From Bondarzewia mesenterica (lineage: Eukaryota; Basidiomycota; Agaricomycetes; Russulales; Bondarzewiaceae), in NCBI GenBank assembly GCA_004802705.1, contig SGPL01000073.1, forward strand, positions 22,986-86,985: 64,000 nucleotides of DNA. Reading direction: 5' to 3'. The notes under the pieces were generated by a model. That model ran no database searches and was not told where the DNA came from. It saw only the letters and a list, made by a program, of their open reading frames with translations. Positions 25,201 to 36,052 of this stretch are shown one piece after another. The position numbers and the translations under genes were made by a program. Each line of letters opens with the position of its first letter. Position 1 is the stretch's first letter.

Positions 25201-26173
25201 TAGATTAGAGTAATTGCTTACTAAGCTGTACGAATCGGCTGTAGTCTCCAGTAGTCTACCACAGTAGCGGATTGGGGTCGATTTGTATCGATTGCCCGTT
25301 CAAACTGATCTGACGCGCGGCTGGAAGTCTTTGTTTCCTACCACGTTCGCTAGACAATTCTTGATGAGAGAACTTGGGGGTGTGGGGGAAGGGAATGTTG
25401 GTGAGCTTTCAATCCCCTCTGGCTCTGGATCCTAGGACGGGAAACCACGATACTTACTGATGCAAACCACACAACCTGTTTTATCACTGTCGCGAGTTCG
25501 CACTTCCGTTGCACTCACGACAACCTCNTTCTCNTCCTCGACGANGTTGTTTTTAGAAGAGAAAATGGGGCNGGGAGGNGAGGGATGAAGCAACACAGTG
25601 TCAGAGAATGGAAGTCTCGANGGTCGGTCAGTGACTTNATTCATCCTTTNTGCTGCTCAACTCGTTCCAGAGCTTTAGATGTATTCGATTGTCAACTCAA
25701 TCGTCTACAATCGCCCCCCTCTTCCCCCTCATNNNGTCTTCTCGCATCCCCGCGAACTTCGCCTCATCCAACTCGCATGGGGAATCTGGAGCCTCCTGAC
25801 TCANGCAACAGTTGCCACTTGGGTCATGCGTTCCGGGGCGACTGCCTGTGTGGGGGTCTGAAGGCGCNTNTGCGGTGTTAGTCCATCTCTGATCTGATCT
25901 GACTGATCTTCAAGTGCTCAAGGTCNAGAGAGCGCAAGCCCGCGTGTATAGTCTTCATCAGATCTCATGGTTTTCAACCGACCNGGACGGACGGAGATGG
26001 TTGTCNACAATCTGATCNCATTTTTTNGTATATTCTTCTTCCCTTTTCCACTGTGTTCTCTCGCGGGCCACGACGGCGGGCAGGGAAGATGCATGCGACG
26101 TGGAGATGATGCGATTTCGACCGTCGACAGGTGCTGGAGAACTCGAGTTTGGCCACTGCCCAGCCGGCTCGAG
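24493..26173 (+). repeat. Dispersed repeat, copy A (1.68 kb)
   Basis: Matches 36053-37738 in inverted orientation along its full length, and its part 25204-25771 matches 50731-51290 directly. The left edge is where similarity stops after TCCTATCA (minus strand), the right edge after GGCTCGAGGACT. About 19 Ns lie between 25527 and 26027. No obvious terminal repeats or transposase domains were seen. An antisense frame with TRDSDKTGCVVCI, conserved in all three copies, may be a coding exon. Confidence 0.9.
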
Positions 26174-26349
26174 GACTGTGTTTGCTGCAGGGTGCGAGCG
26201 CATGGTGGGCAAGTGCCAGCACGTCCACTTTGTTGTTCGCGGTTGGGTTAACTGATTGCCTGCAACTGTAGGTGTCCGGAGATGTTCGGGAGAATTTTGA
26301 GCGGTTCGCGTTCTCCTTCTTTCCTGAGCCTGCCTCTGCCTTTTCCCGC

Positions 26350-27480
26350 TCATCGTCTCTCATCGCCTCTCATCACCTACAAATAACCACACCGACAGAG
26401 GTAACCCATCCAGATCATACACTTTCTCCAAGCCGTTCATCACTCAGGCATCGGAGCATCTGCGGAGAGAGATCGTGGGGTTACAGGGTGAGAGGGGTGA
26501 GGTTGAGCTCGAGGAGATGGATGAGGAGAGTGAGTCATGTTTATCGGAATTTCATCGTGCGGAGATTGGCTAATATGTTGAATTCAAATATCGCAGAGCT
26601 AATTAATCCAAGTCTAACAATACGGCCCTCACAATGGCAGCCAGCGTTGCTTACCACTCCAGTAAGTAAGTACAGTAAGTCCTCGACTTATGAATTGTCC
26701 GCGGCCACTAATCTAATCTTGCTATTGCGCCTCCCGAGGCCCCCAAAAAATGGCATCAGCCCTTTCTCCCCGAATGCCCACCATATATGGGCCCCAGATG
26801 CGCATGGGGGCAGACAATTTCACCTGCCTATCTACAGCTACCTGCATATGGCAACCTGAGAAATGCTACGATGGAATCATTGGAATGCAACACCCCCCTG
26901 CATGCCTGCCTGTGTGACCTTAAGTTTTAGCCCCTCCCCTCCATCCGGGGCCCGTCGGTTCGAGTAATCCATTCAAATCTGGATGCAGCCCATCTGCCAT
27001 GTCGAAGTCAAATTTGGAAAGGTTTAATTTGAATCCATTCAAGTTTGGAGTACAACGCTGGGTCAGGTGAAAGATATGACAGATGATGTGGGAAAGGTGG
27101 AGATGGAGACGATGACGGACGCGCCGATTGTGTCGATGATGGAGGCGAGAGGAGGTACAGAGGCATGCCGCTTGAGGAGGCCGGGATGTTGGAGGATCCG
27201 GATCAGCCTGAGAATATCTTGACGAGGAGGTTCTCATCTAGGACTGGCGATTCTGTACGTGCTATTTTTCTCGATCGAACGAATGCTTCACTAACAAAGG
27301 TTTCGAATTCACACTCTTCTTTACTATTTTTTTAGGATGATTACGATGGAACGAGAGAGCGTAATGGTGATAATACCGTCAACAATCCCGCCGGGCGAGA
27401 GACCGACAGTGCCGTCGGGCACGCTATCGCAGATGAATGCCTGCAGAATGCTCAAGTACTACCGCTGATGCTCATATCCG
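26350..27480 (+). pseudogene. Gene remnant, unidentified
   Basis: Coding-like exons are seen at about 26382-26530 (SYTFSKPFITQASEHLRREIVGLQ, then a Glu-rich helix ending EMDEE), about 27053-27235 (KVEMETMTDAPIVSMMEARG, then in another frame GMPLEEAGMLEDPDQPENIL) and about 27337-27455 (DDYDGTRERNGDNTVNNPAG). Introns with GT...AG are plausible, but the middle exon changes frame. I do not recognise the protein. It is charged and probably the C-terminal part of a larger gene. Confidence 0.3.
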
Positions 27481-27532
27481 TCCGGTTCCCCTTAGGGTGA
27501 TGACACAATGCTGACACTCATCTGTCGGGTTG

Positions 27533-27547
27533 GGGGGGGGGGGGGGG
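27533..27547. repeat. Homopolymer, 15 G
   Basis: An uninterrupted run of G downstream of the remnant. Its length is prone to sequencing error. Confidence 0.9.
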
Positions 27548-28377
27548 ATGGCCGTGCTGGTCCATTTCCGAAGGACTGCCGCATGCCCCATATCGGTTCT
27601 GTGGTTCCCATTCATTTAGATTTTCTTTCTTTCTTTTTTTCTTTGGCCGTGATTGATTTTGACGTCTTGTGTATACAAATATATCCGTTTCGTTTTCGAC
27701 CTACATTCAATTTCAATCATCGCATATACATGTAGAGATTCAGAACTCAGTTCCTGCAATACAATACGGATGGATTTAGTGCCCTTTGATGGTGCGTGCT
27801 GGATGGACCGCAGTGTTGTTAAATGACGTGTCCTGACTGTAGTCGATTCGAGGCTAATGCTGCATGCAGTAAGTTACTTTCACGTTGATTGCCGACTGAC
27901 AGGAATTAAAGAGAATTAAAGTTGGCACTCAAGAAAGCATTTGTATCTTGCTGATCCCACATGATCCGTGGGCAGAATGTGTGGGTCCTACGGCACGAGG
28001 CGCCCCGTTACCGGGCATTAAGATCAGGCCCATCAGGCATCAAGGGCTCGGCGATATCCTATCATCACTCGTAGCGTTCATACTAATCATATGACCTGTA
28101 TATGTGGAAAACACGATGGTCGACCCTATCTGGTGCGCATTCACCCAGATACGAAGGAGGCGCACAGGTTTTGTCGAAAGATCCTAGTGTCGGCATGTCG
28201 CGTCAGCTCAGCTCACAGCTTGCTGTATCATACTGACATTTCTGTTAGCCCACACACTGGCGGCTATATCAACTTACGACTACTGGTGCGTGCGATTTGG
28301 AACGACGATTTAATATGAGTATGTCTCTTGCCTTCAATACGCACTGTCTTCTGCTAACATGTATGCATATCTCTCAA
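27548..28377. other. Intergenic
   Basis: No supported gene. Short frames only. Confidence 0.45.
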
Positions 28378-28905
28378 GCATTGGCCCAAAATCATCAACA
28401 CGTAACGCTTGAACCCAACTCACTATACATCCTCACACAACCTCTCTTAAACGGCACCTTTCATTGGGCCTTCATGCTCACGGATGCCCAGAATATTGCG
28501 ACACTGCATCACTGAATAGAGCAGGGGTGAGGTCATCGCGTTGAGGCTTACCATATGCATAACATTGCTGGAGGAGTGAGCAAGCTTCGGAATGCACCAG
28601 TTCTGGGATATTTTAAGGTCGACGGCTACGTCTCCATCAATCTCCCTCTTTTCATCCGCCTATGTCAGAGCGCATTTCCCTCCAGATATCCGACTGTTTC
28701 ACAGAACCGTGCGCATGGCCTTTCGTGTCGGACATGGGTAATGGCTATTCTTACGATCTTGAAGAAGCAGGGGCATCTGAACCGACGAGATACACCTGAA
28801 GAAATTGAGCATCTCGTCAAGACGAGGAGTGCGGAATGCGACGTGACATATACCAATGATTTCTTATGGCAAAGGCCTTACTGGACTGTAGTCACGAGCG
28901 TTTGA
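28378..28905 (+). pseudogene. Decayed relative of the 10.2-kb DUF6914-like gene
   Basis: The reading frame runs from about 28378 to the stop at 28903-28905 in one frame, with two in-frame TGA codons (28513-28515, 28528-28530). Landmarks are SLYILTQPLLNGTFHWAFMLT, RVEAYHMHNIAGG and GLSCRTWVMAILTILKKQGHL, then an acidic helix TPEEIEHL. The FHWA core, the RVE-AY segment and the CRTW helix parallel the intact gene at 10232-10780 (FHWALFV, RVESYALGEF, CRVWAREALRRMHKVG). Both TGAs could be Trp codons changed by one G to A transition. There is no frameshift, so it is either a recent pseudogene or one gene with unrecognised splicing around 28500-28535. Confidence 0.6.
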
Positions 28906-29136
28906 TGTCCCATACAATTATATCATTGTTACCAGCTGGATCGGCACCAATCGTTTTTCAGTTGCAAAATATGATCTTTATTTATCGGAGAAACAGATCA
29001 ATTCACGGAGCGCCCATTGCGTTGGCTGAATCGTTGCTTGCGGTCACTTTTTGACAGTATACTCTCGACCATCTTGAAAACCTACGTAGTCGGTGCTCCC
29101 CGGGTTAGCAGGCTCTCGTCAATTACTAACCAAACA

Positions 29137-29527
29137 ATGTCTTCGACTCGGACGATAGAACAAGAGACGACGGCGACAGAGAACCATGCAACCCCATCGC
29201 TCCAAGTCCTCTACTGTGGCGGTCAGATCACTCACCTCGCATCCTTGCGTCCGCTTACCCTGCGACTCGTGTGGTCGCAGCTCACTAGAGTACTGGGAAT
29301 TCAGGTCGAATCTCACCCGGTGCAAGGAATGGCTCAATGAGGCTCACTCTGATCTGTTTCCCAAATATTATTCTGACGGTGCGCTCTTCTATACTCTCCC
29401 TCCGATTGAACTTTGAGATTGTTCTCATTTACTATCTTTCAATGATTTTTGGGGAAGCTCGAGACGTTGAGTTGGGAAGCGCAGAGCAAGCTTGAGAAGG
29501 ATATCGCGGCAAAGAAAAAGAAAATGG
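29137..29527 (+). pseudogene. Fragment of DENR/Tma22 (density-regulated protein), N-terminal half
   Basis: The start MSSTRTIEQETTATENH followed by LQVLYCGG matches the fungal DENR/Tma22 N-terminus. A second exon-like piece has LEYWEFRSNLTRCKEWLNEA then HSDLFPKYYSDGAL, and a third has LETLSWEAQSKLEKDIAAKKKK (about 29455-29525). DENR/Tma22 with MCT-1/Tma20 acts in ribosome recycling and re-initiation. The C-terminal SUI1 domain is absent. The Cys expected in EYCEF is Trp, so the zinc site is damaged, and the first exon boundary does not give a clean zinc-site sequence. It is a dead partial copy; the functional gene must lie elsewhere. Confidence 0.8.
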
Positions 29528-30047
29528 TGCGAGCTCTCTCAAGCCTTTGCACGATAGTTTATTGACGAGTGTCGCGCATGCGTGTGCGGCATAGGCATCA
29601 CAATTAAGATAGGCCTTATGCTTCTGCTCCTCGTGCCGATTTAAAAAAACTCTGCTAAAGAGGCTAAAGTGTGTTTTAGTAATTGGGTTTCTTTTGTTAT
29701 CTAATTGATGCGATCGAGTTTCTCTTGCTTTGTCCCCCCACAGCAGTATCGTCCTGAGACAAATTCTTATGATTTCGCCTTCATGCAGAGGGCAGGGCCA
29801 AGCCAAGTTTGATATTAAAATAATTTTCTTCGCAGAAATAAAATGGAGCACGCACTTCTCGTAGTTTGTTCGCCGTAAAGTTCGATACATTATGTTGGGT
29901 AATCGAGAAACTGCGTCGCATCTTAACACATTATTTGTTGTGCTTCCTATCTATCGAGTGATATATCTGCTGGTGTGTGCTTGAGAGGCTAATTTTGGTC
30001 GCATTCAATGGCGCAATGGATTGTATCAGTACAAACTCAATTCCAAC
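29528..30047. other. Intergenic
   Basis: A 165-codon minus-strand frame (29929-29432) overlaps the Tma22 fragment in antisense and lacks coding character. Nothing else was seen. Confidence 0.45.
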
Positions 30048-31377
30048 TCAATTTAGTGCCCCGTAGAGTATCTCGATGACCGTCTCCAACCGCCTCTTCA
30101 TACATTCCATTACACGCGAAATTTCCGTAACTGGGGCCCCCTCTTCCCATCCAATGGCACTAGCCTTATCGGCTTCCTCATCCAGAATTCGGAGAGCTTC
30201 ATGAATGCGATCACGAAACTTGGTAGTGGGGCTTTGAGTGCTGCGCCTGGCAGTGAGTCGATAAAAAAATGGGCGTTTACAATGGAACGAGTGTGACAGA
30301 CTGAGAGCGCAAAGAATTGCCGTCTGAGCGGTTGTAAGTTAAGTAAGAGTCAGCCAAATTTTGAGGGACAAAACAGGAATTTACCTTCATGGTCTGAGGC
30401 AACGGTGGAAGGGGAAACAACGTGCAGCCTAAGGCTGCGCTGAGACACTGACCTGAATTGCAAATGAAGTTTGTCTCGGGCTTAAGACTGGCATCAAAGA
30501 AGACAAACCTTGAGGTGTACGCAGCCTGGTCACGATCAGAGGTGGCTTCTGAGTCTCCAGAATGGTCAGAAACAGCGGGATCGGCAGCGACTTGGCTTGA
30601 TTCAGCTTGGATGCTGATAGAGGTGAGCACCCTTATGGCAACCAACTCTTCTAAAACCTGCAAAATTCATTGGCGATGAATCTCACGAACATTCGTGTTA
30701 TCTGCTTACTTGTTTTTTCGTCCAATCTGTAGGATTTCCAAAAGCAATACGAATAAAGAGATACGACGCACAACATTTCGCATCATCGTTATCCCCCCAG
30801 TAGGTAGTCTTGTTTACACGATCATAAATCGACATTAGGCTAGATCACCAAATCATCAGCTCAGATATAAGAGACATACATACAAACTTACATTTTCCTC
30901 GCTCTCTCAGTCAAAGAAGCTGTTGCGCAGGAAAGATATATCTTAATATGGCCTTCGATACGCTGCATAAATAGGAAGGATATGAGTATAAGATATGAAA
31001 GTGTCGTAGAGACCAACTGACAAGATCATTGAACACGTCCATGAAAGTGTCGGACCCTGGTCCAATGGAAAACCCTTCAGCATCCAACAATGTGGTGACT
31101 ACATATCGGCGTGAGTGGCGAGTCTTTGCTGATTATAGCTGCCACACACCTCGACTTTGTATGGAATAGATGCGCAGTGGGACAGATTCGTAGTTGTGAG
31201 CCCCGGACTCGTTCATAAATGCAACAAGAATGCCTGTCGAGGCCTATGAGGATGCGCCAACTTTTCGAATAAGTACAAGTATACTTGCGTTCATGAAGAT
31301 TGGGGGCTTTTAGGGTCGTAAATTAATACCCATCAAAGCGCAGGTAAGGGATGAACTTACTTGAAATTTGTGAACAT
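30048..31377 (-). CDS. Unidentified multi-exon gene
   Basis: A series of coding-like exons on the minus strand has plausible short introns. Pieces in order are FMNESGAHNYESVPLRIYSIQS (about 31225-31155), TLLDAEGFSIGPGSDTFMDVFN (about 31095-31025), RIEGHIKIYLSCATASLTERA (about 30960-30905), SIYDRVNKTTYWGDNDDAKC (about 30835-30775), RIAFGNPTDWTKK, a serine/aspartate-rich exon, and a C-terminal helical exon FRDRIHEALRILDEEADKAS ending ILYGALN-stop at 30050-30048. A start at MFTNF (31377) is a guess. No membrane segment or known motif was recognised. It looks intact enough to be a real gene of unknown function; exon borders are approximate. Confidence 0.5.
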
Positions 31378-32194
31378 TGTTTCACGGTTGGGGAAATGCG
31401 AAGAAGGGTGGATGCGGAGGAGATGGTCTAGCCTGATGACTCTTTATAACAGTCGCACGAGTGCCAGTCCACTCGAAGTCTCTTCGTTTCCCTTCCTTCT
31501 CATTCTTTTTCTTACATTGTCCTTCACTAGCGGGTTAGTGGACAACGCAACACATTGACGATCTTTTTTAGTCAGTTCACAAAGCAATGACAACGTACAC
31601 AATTTTTTTTCCAGTAAGTTCCTTGTCTACAAAGCAGCGTACTAGTGGTTCCAGTTTGTCAGACCGGAGGATACCGAGGCACGGAGGTCAACGAGTGGCC
31701 ACTTCCAAAGGAGACTAGTTCAGTTTGTCTACTATAAGCAACAAACTACTAGCGGTTCTACAAAGCAACGTCAACGCACGAGAGGATCTCCATCTATTGT
31801 CCCCGGTCAGTCCACATATACTAGTAATATCACAAGACAACGCTCCATTTCTCAAGAAGTACGCAAAGTGTTGAGGGCACGCAGCCAGCCGCTTGGGACA
31901 ACAACGCAAGTTAGTAAGGCCTAGTCGGAGGCGGATCAATTCGATTTGAAGCCCTATTGGCGAGTGGCTACTGTTCTTTCACTGTTCATTGAGCCCGGTT
32001 CTACTCATGTCCAGTGCGTAAGTGACGAGAGGTGAGGTGGTCATCCCCTTTGAAACCTTTTAGTGCCCACTCAGTGTTTCAGTGGTAGGTAATGGCCTCG
32101 TGCCCGATTTCGGCGAATGCCTCGTCTGTCAAAAGGAAGTTAACAATCGCTCCAAGATGGCGATCCTAACTTCTTTGTTCATGAGAGATCAACG
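31378..32194. other. Non-coding, degenerate short repeats
   Basis: Contains loosely repeated units (CTACAAAGCAGCGT..., AACGAGTGGCCACTT..., GCGAGTGGCTACTG...) and the counterpart of the 11303-11352 fragment at about 31672-31720. No gene is supported. Confidence 0.45.
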
Positions 32195-33065
32195 TTGATC
32201 CCTCATCAACAAGTGGCTATTCGCATGCCTTTTAAACCGCTTGTCACAGTCCCTTGCGATATACCAAGACAACCAGCAGCCAGTCCCAGTCCTAGTATCT
32301 ATCACCCAATCGTTAATGTATCGGTGAGTTTTGGACTTCGTCTCCCTAACGTGAACTCCAACCCATTAATATGTCACTAATGCTGAACCCTTAAGAGCAT
32401 ATTTTTCAACCCAATGCCTCAAGGCATCTGTCGTCAATACCCAATCGGGCGAAGTAATTTTTTACCGATCTCCTGCATCTGCTGTACTCGCAGAATTTTC
32501 TCCTGATCATTGTATGCATCTCAAATCAAAAAATTCTAGTGATCTTACGAATAATCACAGTTTATCTCATCGTCATGTTCGAGAATCTAGGAGGACACGT
32601 TTTTGCTGCGGAGTTGACACCGGAGTGGTCTGTACTACCTTCTCCGGTAAGCATTACTTTCGAATCTCTCATATTGTTTTCATCCGTATGTGTTAGGGGC
32701 CAAACATGTTTACTTGGTCGATTCCTGAGGATAACACGAAGCTTTACCTGCTCGTATTCGATTCTTCAGCCCAGTTCTGGTCTTTTCTGGGTCACCTTTT
32801 CGCCCTTCGTCTTCGAGTGTGCTTTCGAGCTGCTCAGACAGTCGATCCCTTCATCGAGATAGCTCTTCGAGGCACCATCCGAGTGACCTATGTTCCTAGT
32901 CTGACCAATGCAGGAGATATACCCGTCAATGTCGGGCTTGACGACTCAATGGACTTCGGTCAGCAGCCGCCCATTGCGAATGGCACAGTACCCAGCTCGC
33001 TGGACAACCTTGTCGCCAATATCGTCTGGAACCATCTTTGCAGATTGGGTGAGGGGGGATTCTGA
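32195..33065 (+). CDS. Unidentified gene, 3' exons clear
   Basis: The last two exons are well supported. They are 32575-32646 (MFENLGGHVFAAELTPEWS...SP) and 32697-33065, joined in phase 0 by a GTAAGC...TTAG intron. The last exon reads FTWSIPEDNTKLYLLVFDSS and FWSFLGHLFALRLRVCFRAA, ending CRLGEGGF-stop. Upstream coding-like stretches (PLVTVPCDIPRQP near 32250; STQCLKASVVNTQSGEVIFY near 32405-32465) may be earlier exons. No family was recognised. The total could be about 200-250 residues. Confidence is for the presence of a gene, not for its borders. Confidence 0.4.
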
Positions 33066-33333
33066 GGTGCTGGATCTTCTGCAGCGGTTGTCTCATTCGT
33101 GTTTAACCTCGCTATGTAGTTATGTAGACGGGAGACGAGAACGAAAGCAGACGAACGGCTGAGTTTTTTTCTTCCAAATCAAGCAATTATCTTCATTCAA
33201 CTTTAACGATAGGAGATGCATCGATACCAGTTGGCTGACTAGTACTACTCAATGAAGAGATGGAAAAAAAGAAGAAACAATACAGTGTATAACCCTTCAC
33301 CCAAAATCCACCTGAATCACCCTTTTAATGGGT

Positions 33334-34924
33334 TTATTTCCCATCCTGACTGAAATTACACAGCAACGTGATAAGTATGCATGCGATGAGGACCGTAAAT
33401 GATCCCCAAAAAGCATACAATGACATCATACACCATCTCTCTCTATTTTCAATGGACCCACCCTGAAAACTATTTCATCAGATAAAACACACAAATGAAA
33501 CACTGACCATACCGCGTTTACCATCCATATCTTTATTTCTGAAGTTTGATCATTTGCTTCGGATGTAGCTGTAGCGAGACAATGTCTCCCATTTTGAGGT
33601 GAGTGACACTTCGTGAATATCATTCCAATCAGCGTAATGAATCACGCCGAATCAAGATTGAGCCTTACGACGATCGTTTGAACCATTAGCGACTCTGCGG
33701 TATGTTAGAATTGATCAGTCTTTTCCAAATGACTTCATAAACGTACTAGAACTGTGCGAAAGAACCTGGAAAAGACCACCAGATGCCAATTCCTAGACAT
33801 AAACCTCACCCCTGTTGCTACCGCAAACCGCCAACTTACCTTCTTGCGCGAAAGAGACCATCTGAATCGAGTTTTGAATAATCTTGACTCTCAACTTGTG
33901 AACAAAAATGAGGCAGTCTGTAATGCGATATACATCCACACCGTCGGCTAAGTTTGAAACTAGTAAGGTCTGCGTTGACGGAGACCAGGCCATACAGCCG
34001 CTGCAGAGCGGATTGAGTGAGGTACTGCACATCAGAACTCCAAATCTGCTGCACGTACATTCTGGCATTAAGTTTGTGTCTCCACAATTGCTTCCATGGC
34101 TTAATCGTCCAAGATATACTATATCGTAAAAAAAATGTTTGTGCGGGTAAATTCAAGCCAACATTTTGAAAAGAACACGTCAAATACTCACATCTCTTTC
34201 GAATCAAGATATCCCACCATGATTGCTCGACCATCTTCAAAAAACTCAACACTCCGAGCAATGGTATTCAGCCTAACACGATCGTTGGCGGGCTCAGAGG
34301 CCATCAATTTGAACGGCGCAGCTGTGACAAAAAGTACTGTTAACAACTCTAGTTTGCACATGAAAGGTATCTTTTGACCTGTATTCTCAACATCAATGTT
34401 CAATAATGTCAATCTTCCCGAGTTTGTCACGGCCAGGAGTTGTTGACTCTCATCAAGAGTCATGCACTGGATGGCGGAAGCATCCTGTGATACAGTGTAC
34501 AGCGAAAAAAAATTCAAAGCCAGCCTGAACTCATAGACGCCATACTTAGAAAGTAATGTGATATGAACAACGCAATACAAACCTACCCCTCCGAATCGTC
34601 GTCGCCACATCTGTACAGTTCCATTTGCACCTCCCGAAAGTAGGAATAAATCTTGCGACGATTGAGGGCGATACAACCACTCGAGGGCTTGTATGTAGCC
34701 TTGTTTCGGACTCAAATGCTGCAACATACGCCTATCGAGGACCGACCAAAGTAGCACATAGCCATCATCGCCTGTGCACATCTTTATGTCAGTGCAAGAT
34801 GAAAGTAATAATTGATCAAGTTACCTGCGCTGGCAAGAATGTTTCCATCTCCAGTAAACCGCAGACAATTGATTGGATGCCTGTGACCTGACAAACTGAC
34901 TTGAAGTCGATATTGGTGTGGCAT
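33334..34924 (-). CDS. WD40-repeat protein with C-terminal membrane segment (paralogue 1)
   Basis: Minus-strand, many exons. The start MPHQYRLQVSLSGHRHPINC at 34924 leads into a first WD repeat (LRFTGDGNILASA joined to DDGYVLLWSVLDRR). It is followed by YIQALEWLYRP, FLLSGGANGTVQMWRRR, SAIQCMTLDESQQLLAVTNSG, RSVEFFEDGRAIMVGYLDS, CMAWSPSTQTLLVSNLADGVDVYR and VSFAQEGKLAVCGSNRGEVYV. The closing repeat is CLATATSEAND...EIKIWMV. The last exon holds a hydrophobic helix (MMSLYAFWGSFTVLIACILI) and stops at 33336-33334. This is a beta-propeller tethered by one C-terminal membrane helix. A clear paralogue with the same architecture lies at 44406-46248. No stop or frameshift was noticed; function unknown, partner binding inferred only from WD40 biology. 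Confidence 0.75.
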
Positions 34925-36052
34925 TGGAACTGAGTGACCTCCCCCCCCCACAAAAAAAAAACACGCCAGGACGCAGATAGTAAACCCAAAACAGTCTAAA
35001 ACACGGGCAGTCTGCTCCCACCCGTGTGAATGTGTCTCCTTCTTGGGCTATTTGCTCACAATCGTCGTCGTGCGCGCTTTTACTATATTCGTATAGCCGA
35101 ATTCCAGTGGGCATTTGATGCAGCTACGATGGCGAATGTGTCATTGTCCTCCAAGCCACTCGCTAGTCATGTTTCTGTGTGCGTTTTTCACACAGAGTGA
35201 CGTCATGGAATGTCACTAGGAAGAGGAAACCAACGGCGCAACAGATCCTCATTTTGAATCATTTTGAATCGCAAATTCAGGCCTCTTTTTCACCATCATC
35301 CACCATGACCCGCACTTGAAGCTCTCCTAGTTGCCAGAACTATGTCCTCTGTATTTCAGCTTTCTCGCCGCACTCAAATACGCACGCGCAACAGACGGGT
35401 CTTTTCACATCCACCTCTCTCGTTTCGAACGGCTAATCAGAGTTCAAGTACCAGGTCGACCACACGGCCGAGTCGTACTTCAAAGAAGCTAACTTGACGC
35501 CTCCTCAGACTCTACGATCCACCGTGTAGACAGCAGTTCAGACAGCGTGCAACGTTCGTACGAGGCGCCGTCTGGGGAGTGGAGCCATGCAGGTATGCAG
35601 ATGGAGGAATACACCCATGTAGACCGGAGCAGCCTTATGACGTGCAGGCGCAGGATGGAGGGAGCTTGGAGGGGGAGAATTTGCGGTGCGGAGGGGAGAA
35701 ATCATTGTCTGAAGAGAAGGGGGCGGATACTAGTAAACCTGACGAGAAGCCAGCCAGGAAGGGCGCGGAAGGGCAAAAACCAGAGGGGAGAGTGTGAATG
35801 CAAGGTGACAGGCAATATTATGAAGACGACCGTTTTGAGAAAATAGACTGTGGAGGCCACTGTTTCATTTAATTTTTCTTCTGTGGACGATGAAGGCTAA
35901 TGTTTATGGCTAGCTACAGTGACGATCATGACCTTAACAGTACTTACTTGTGTCTTCCGGAGGATGTGACTGTGGCATTGTCTACAGCACTTTCTGCCTC
36001 GCTCGAAGACGTAGCTGTTGTCATCTCCTTGACTTCTTCCATATCAGTTTGT
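34925..36052. other. Mostly non-coding; possible small ORF
   Basis: A C10/A10 double homopolymer (about 34939-34961) lies directly upstream of the WD40 start. A plus-strand frame at 35579-35797 (PEQPYDVQAQDGGSLEGENL, lysine/glutamate-rich) could be an exon but has no family. The rest shows nothing. Confidence 0.4.

Noticed and set aside
27508..27735. ORF with poly-Gly from the G15 run
   Set aside because: A homopolymer-driven open frame with no homology.
29432..29929. 165-codon minus-strand ORF
   Set aside because: Overlaps the Tma22 fragment in antisense and has no coding character.
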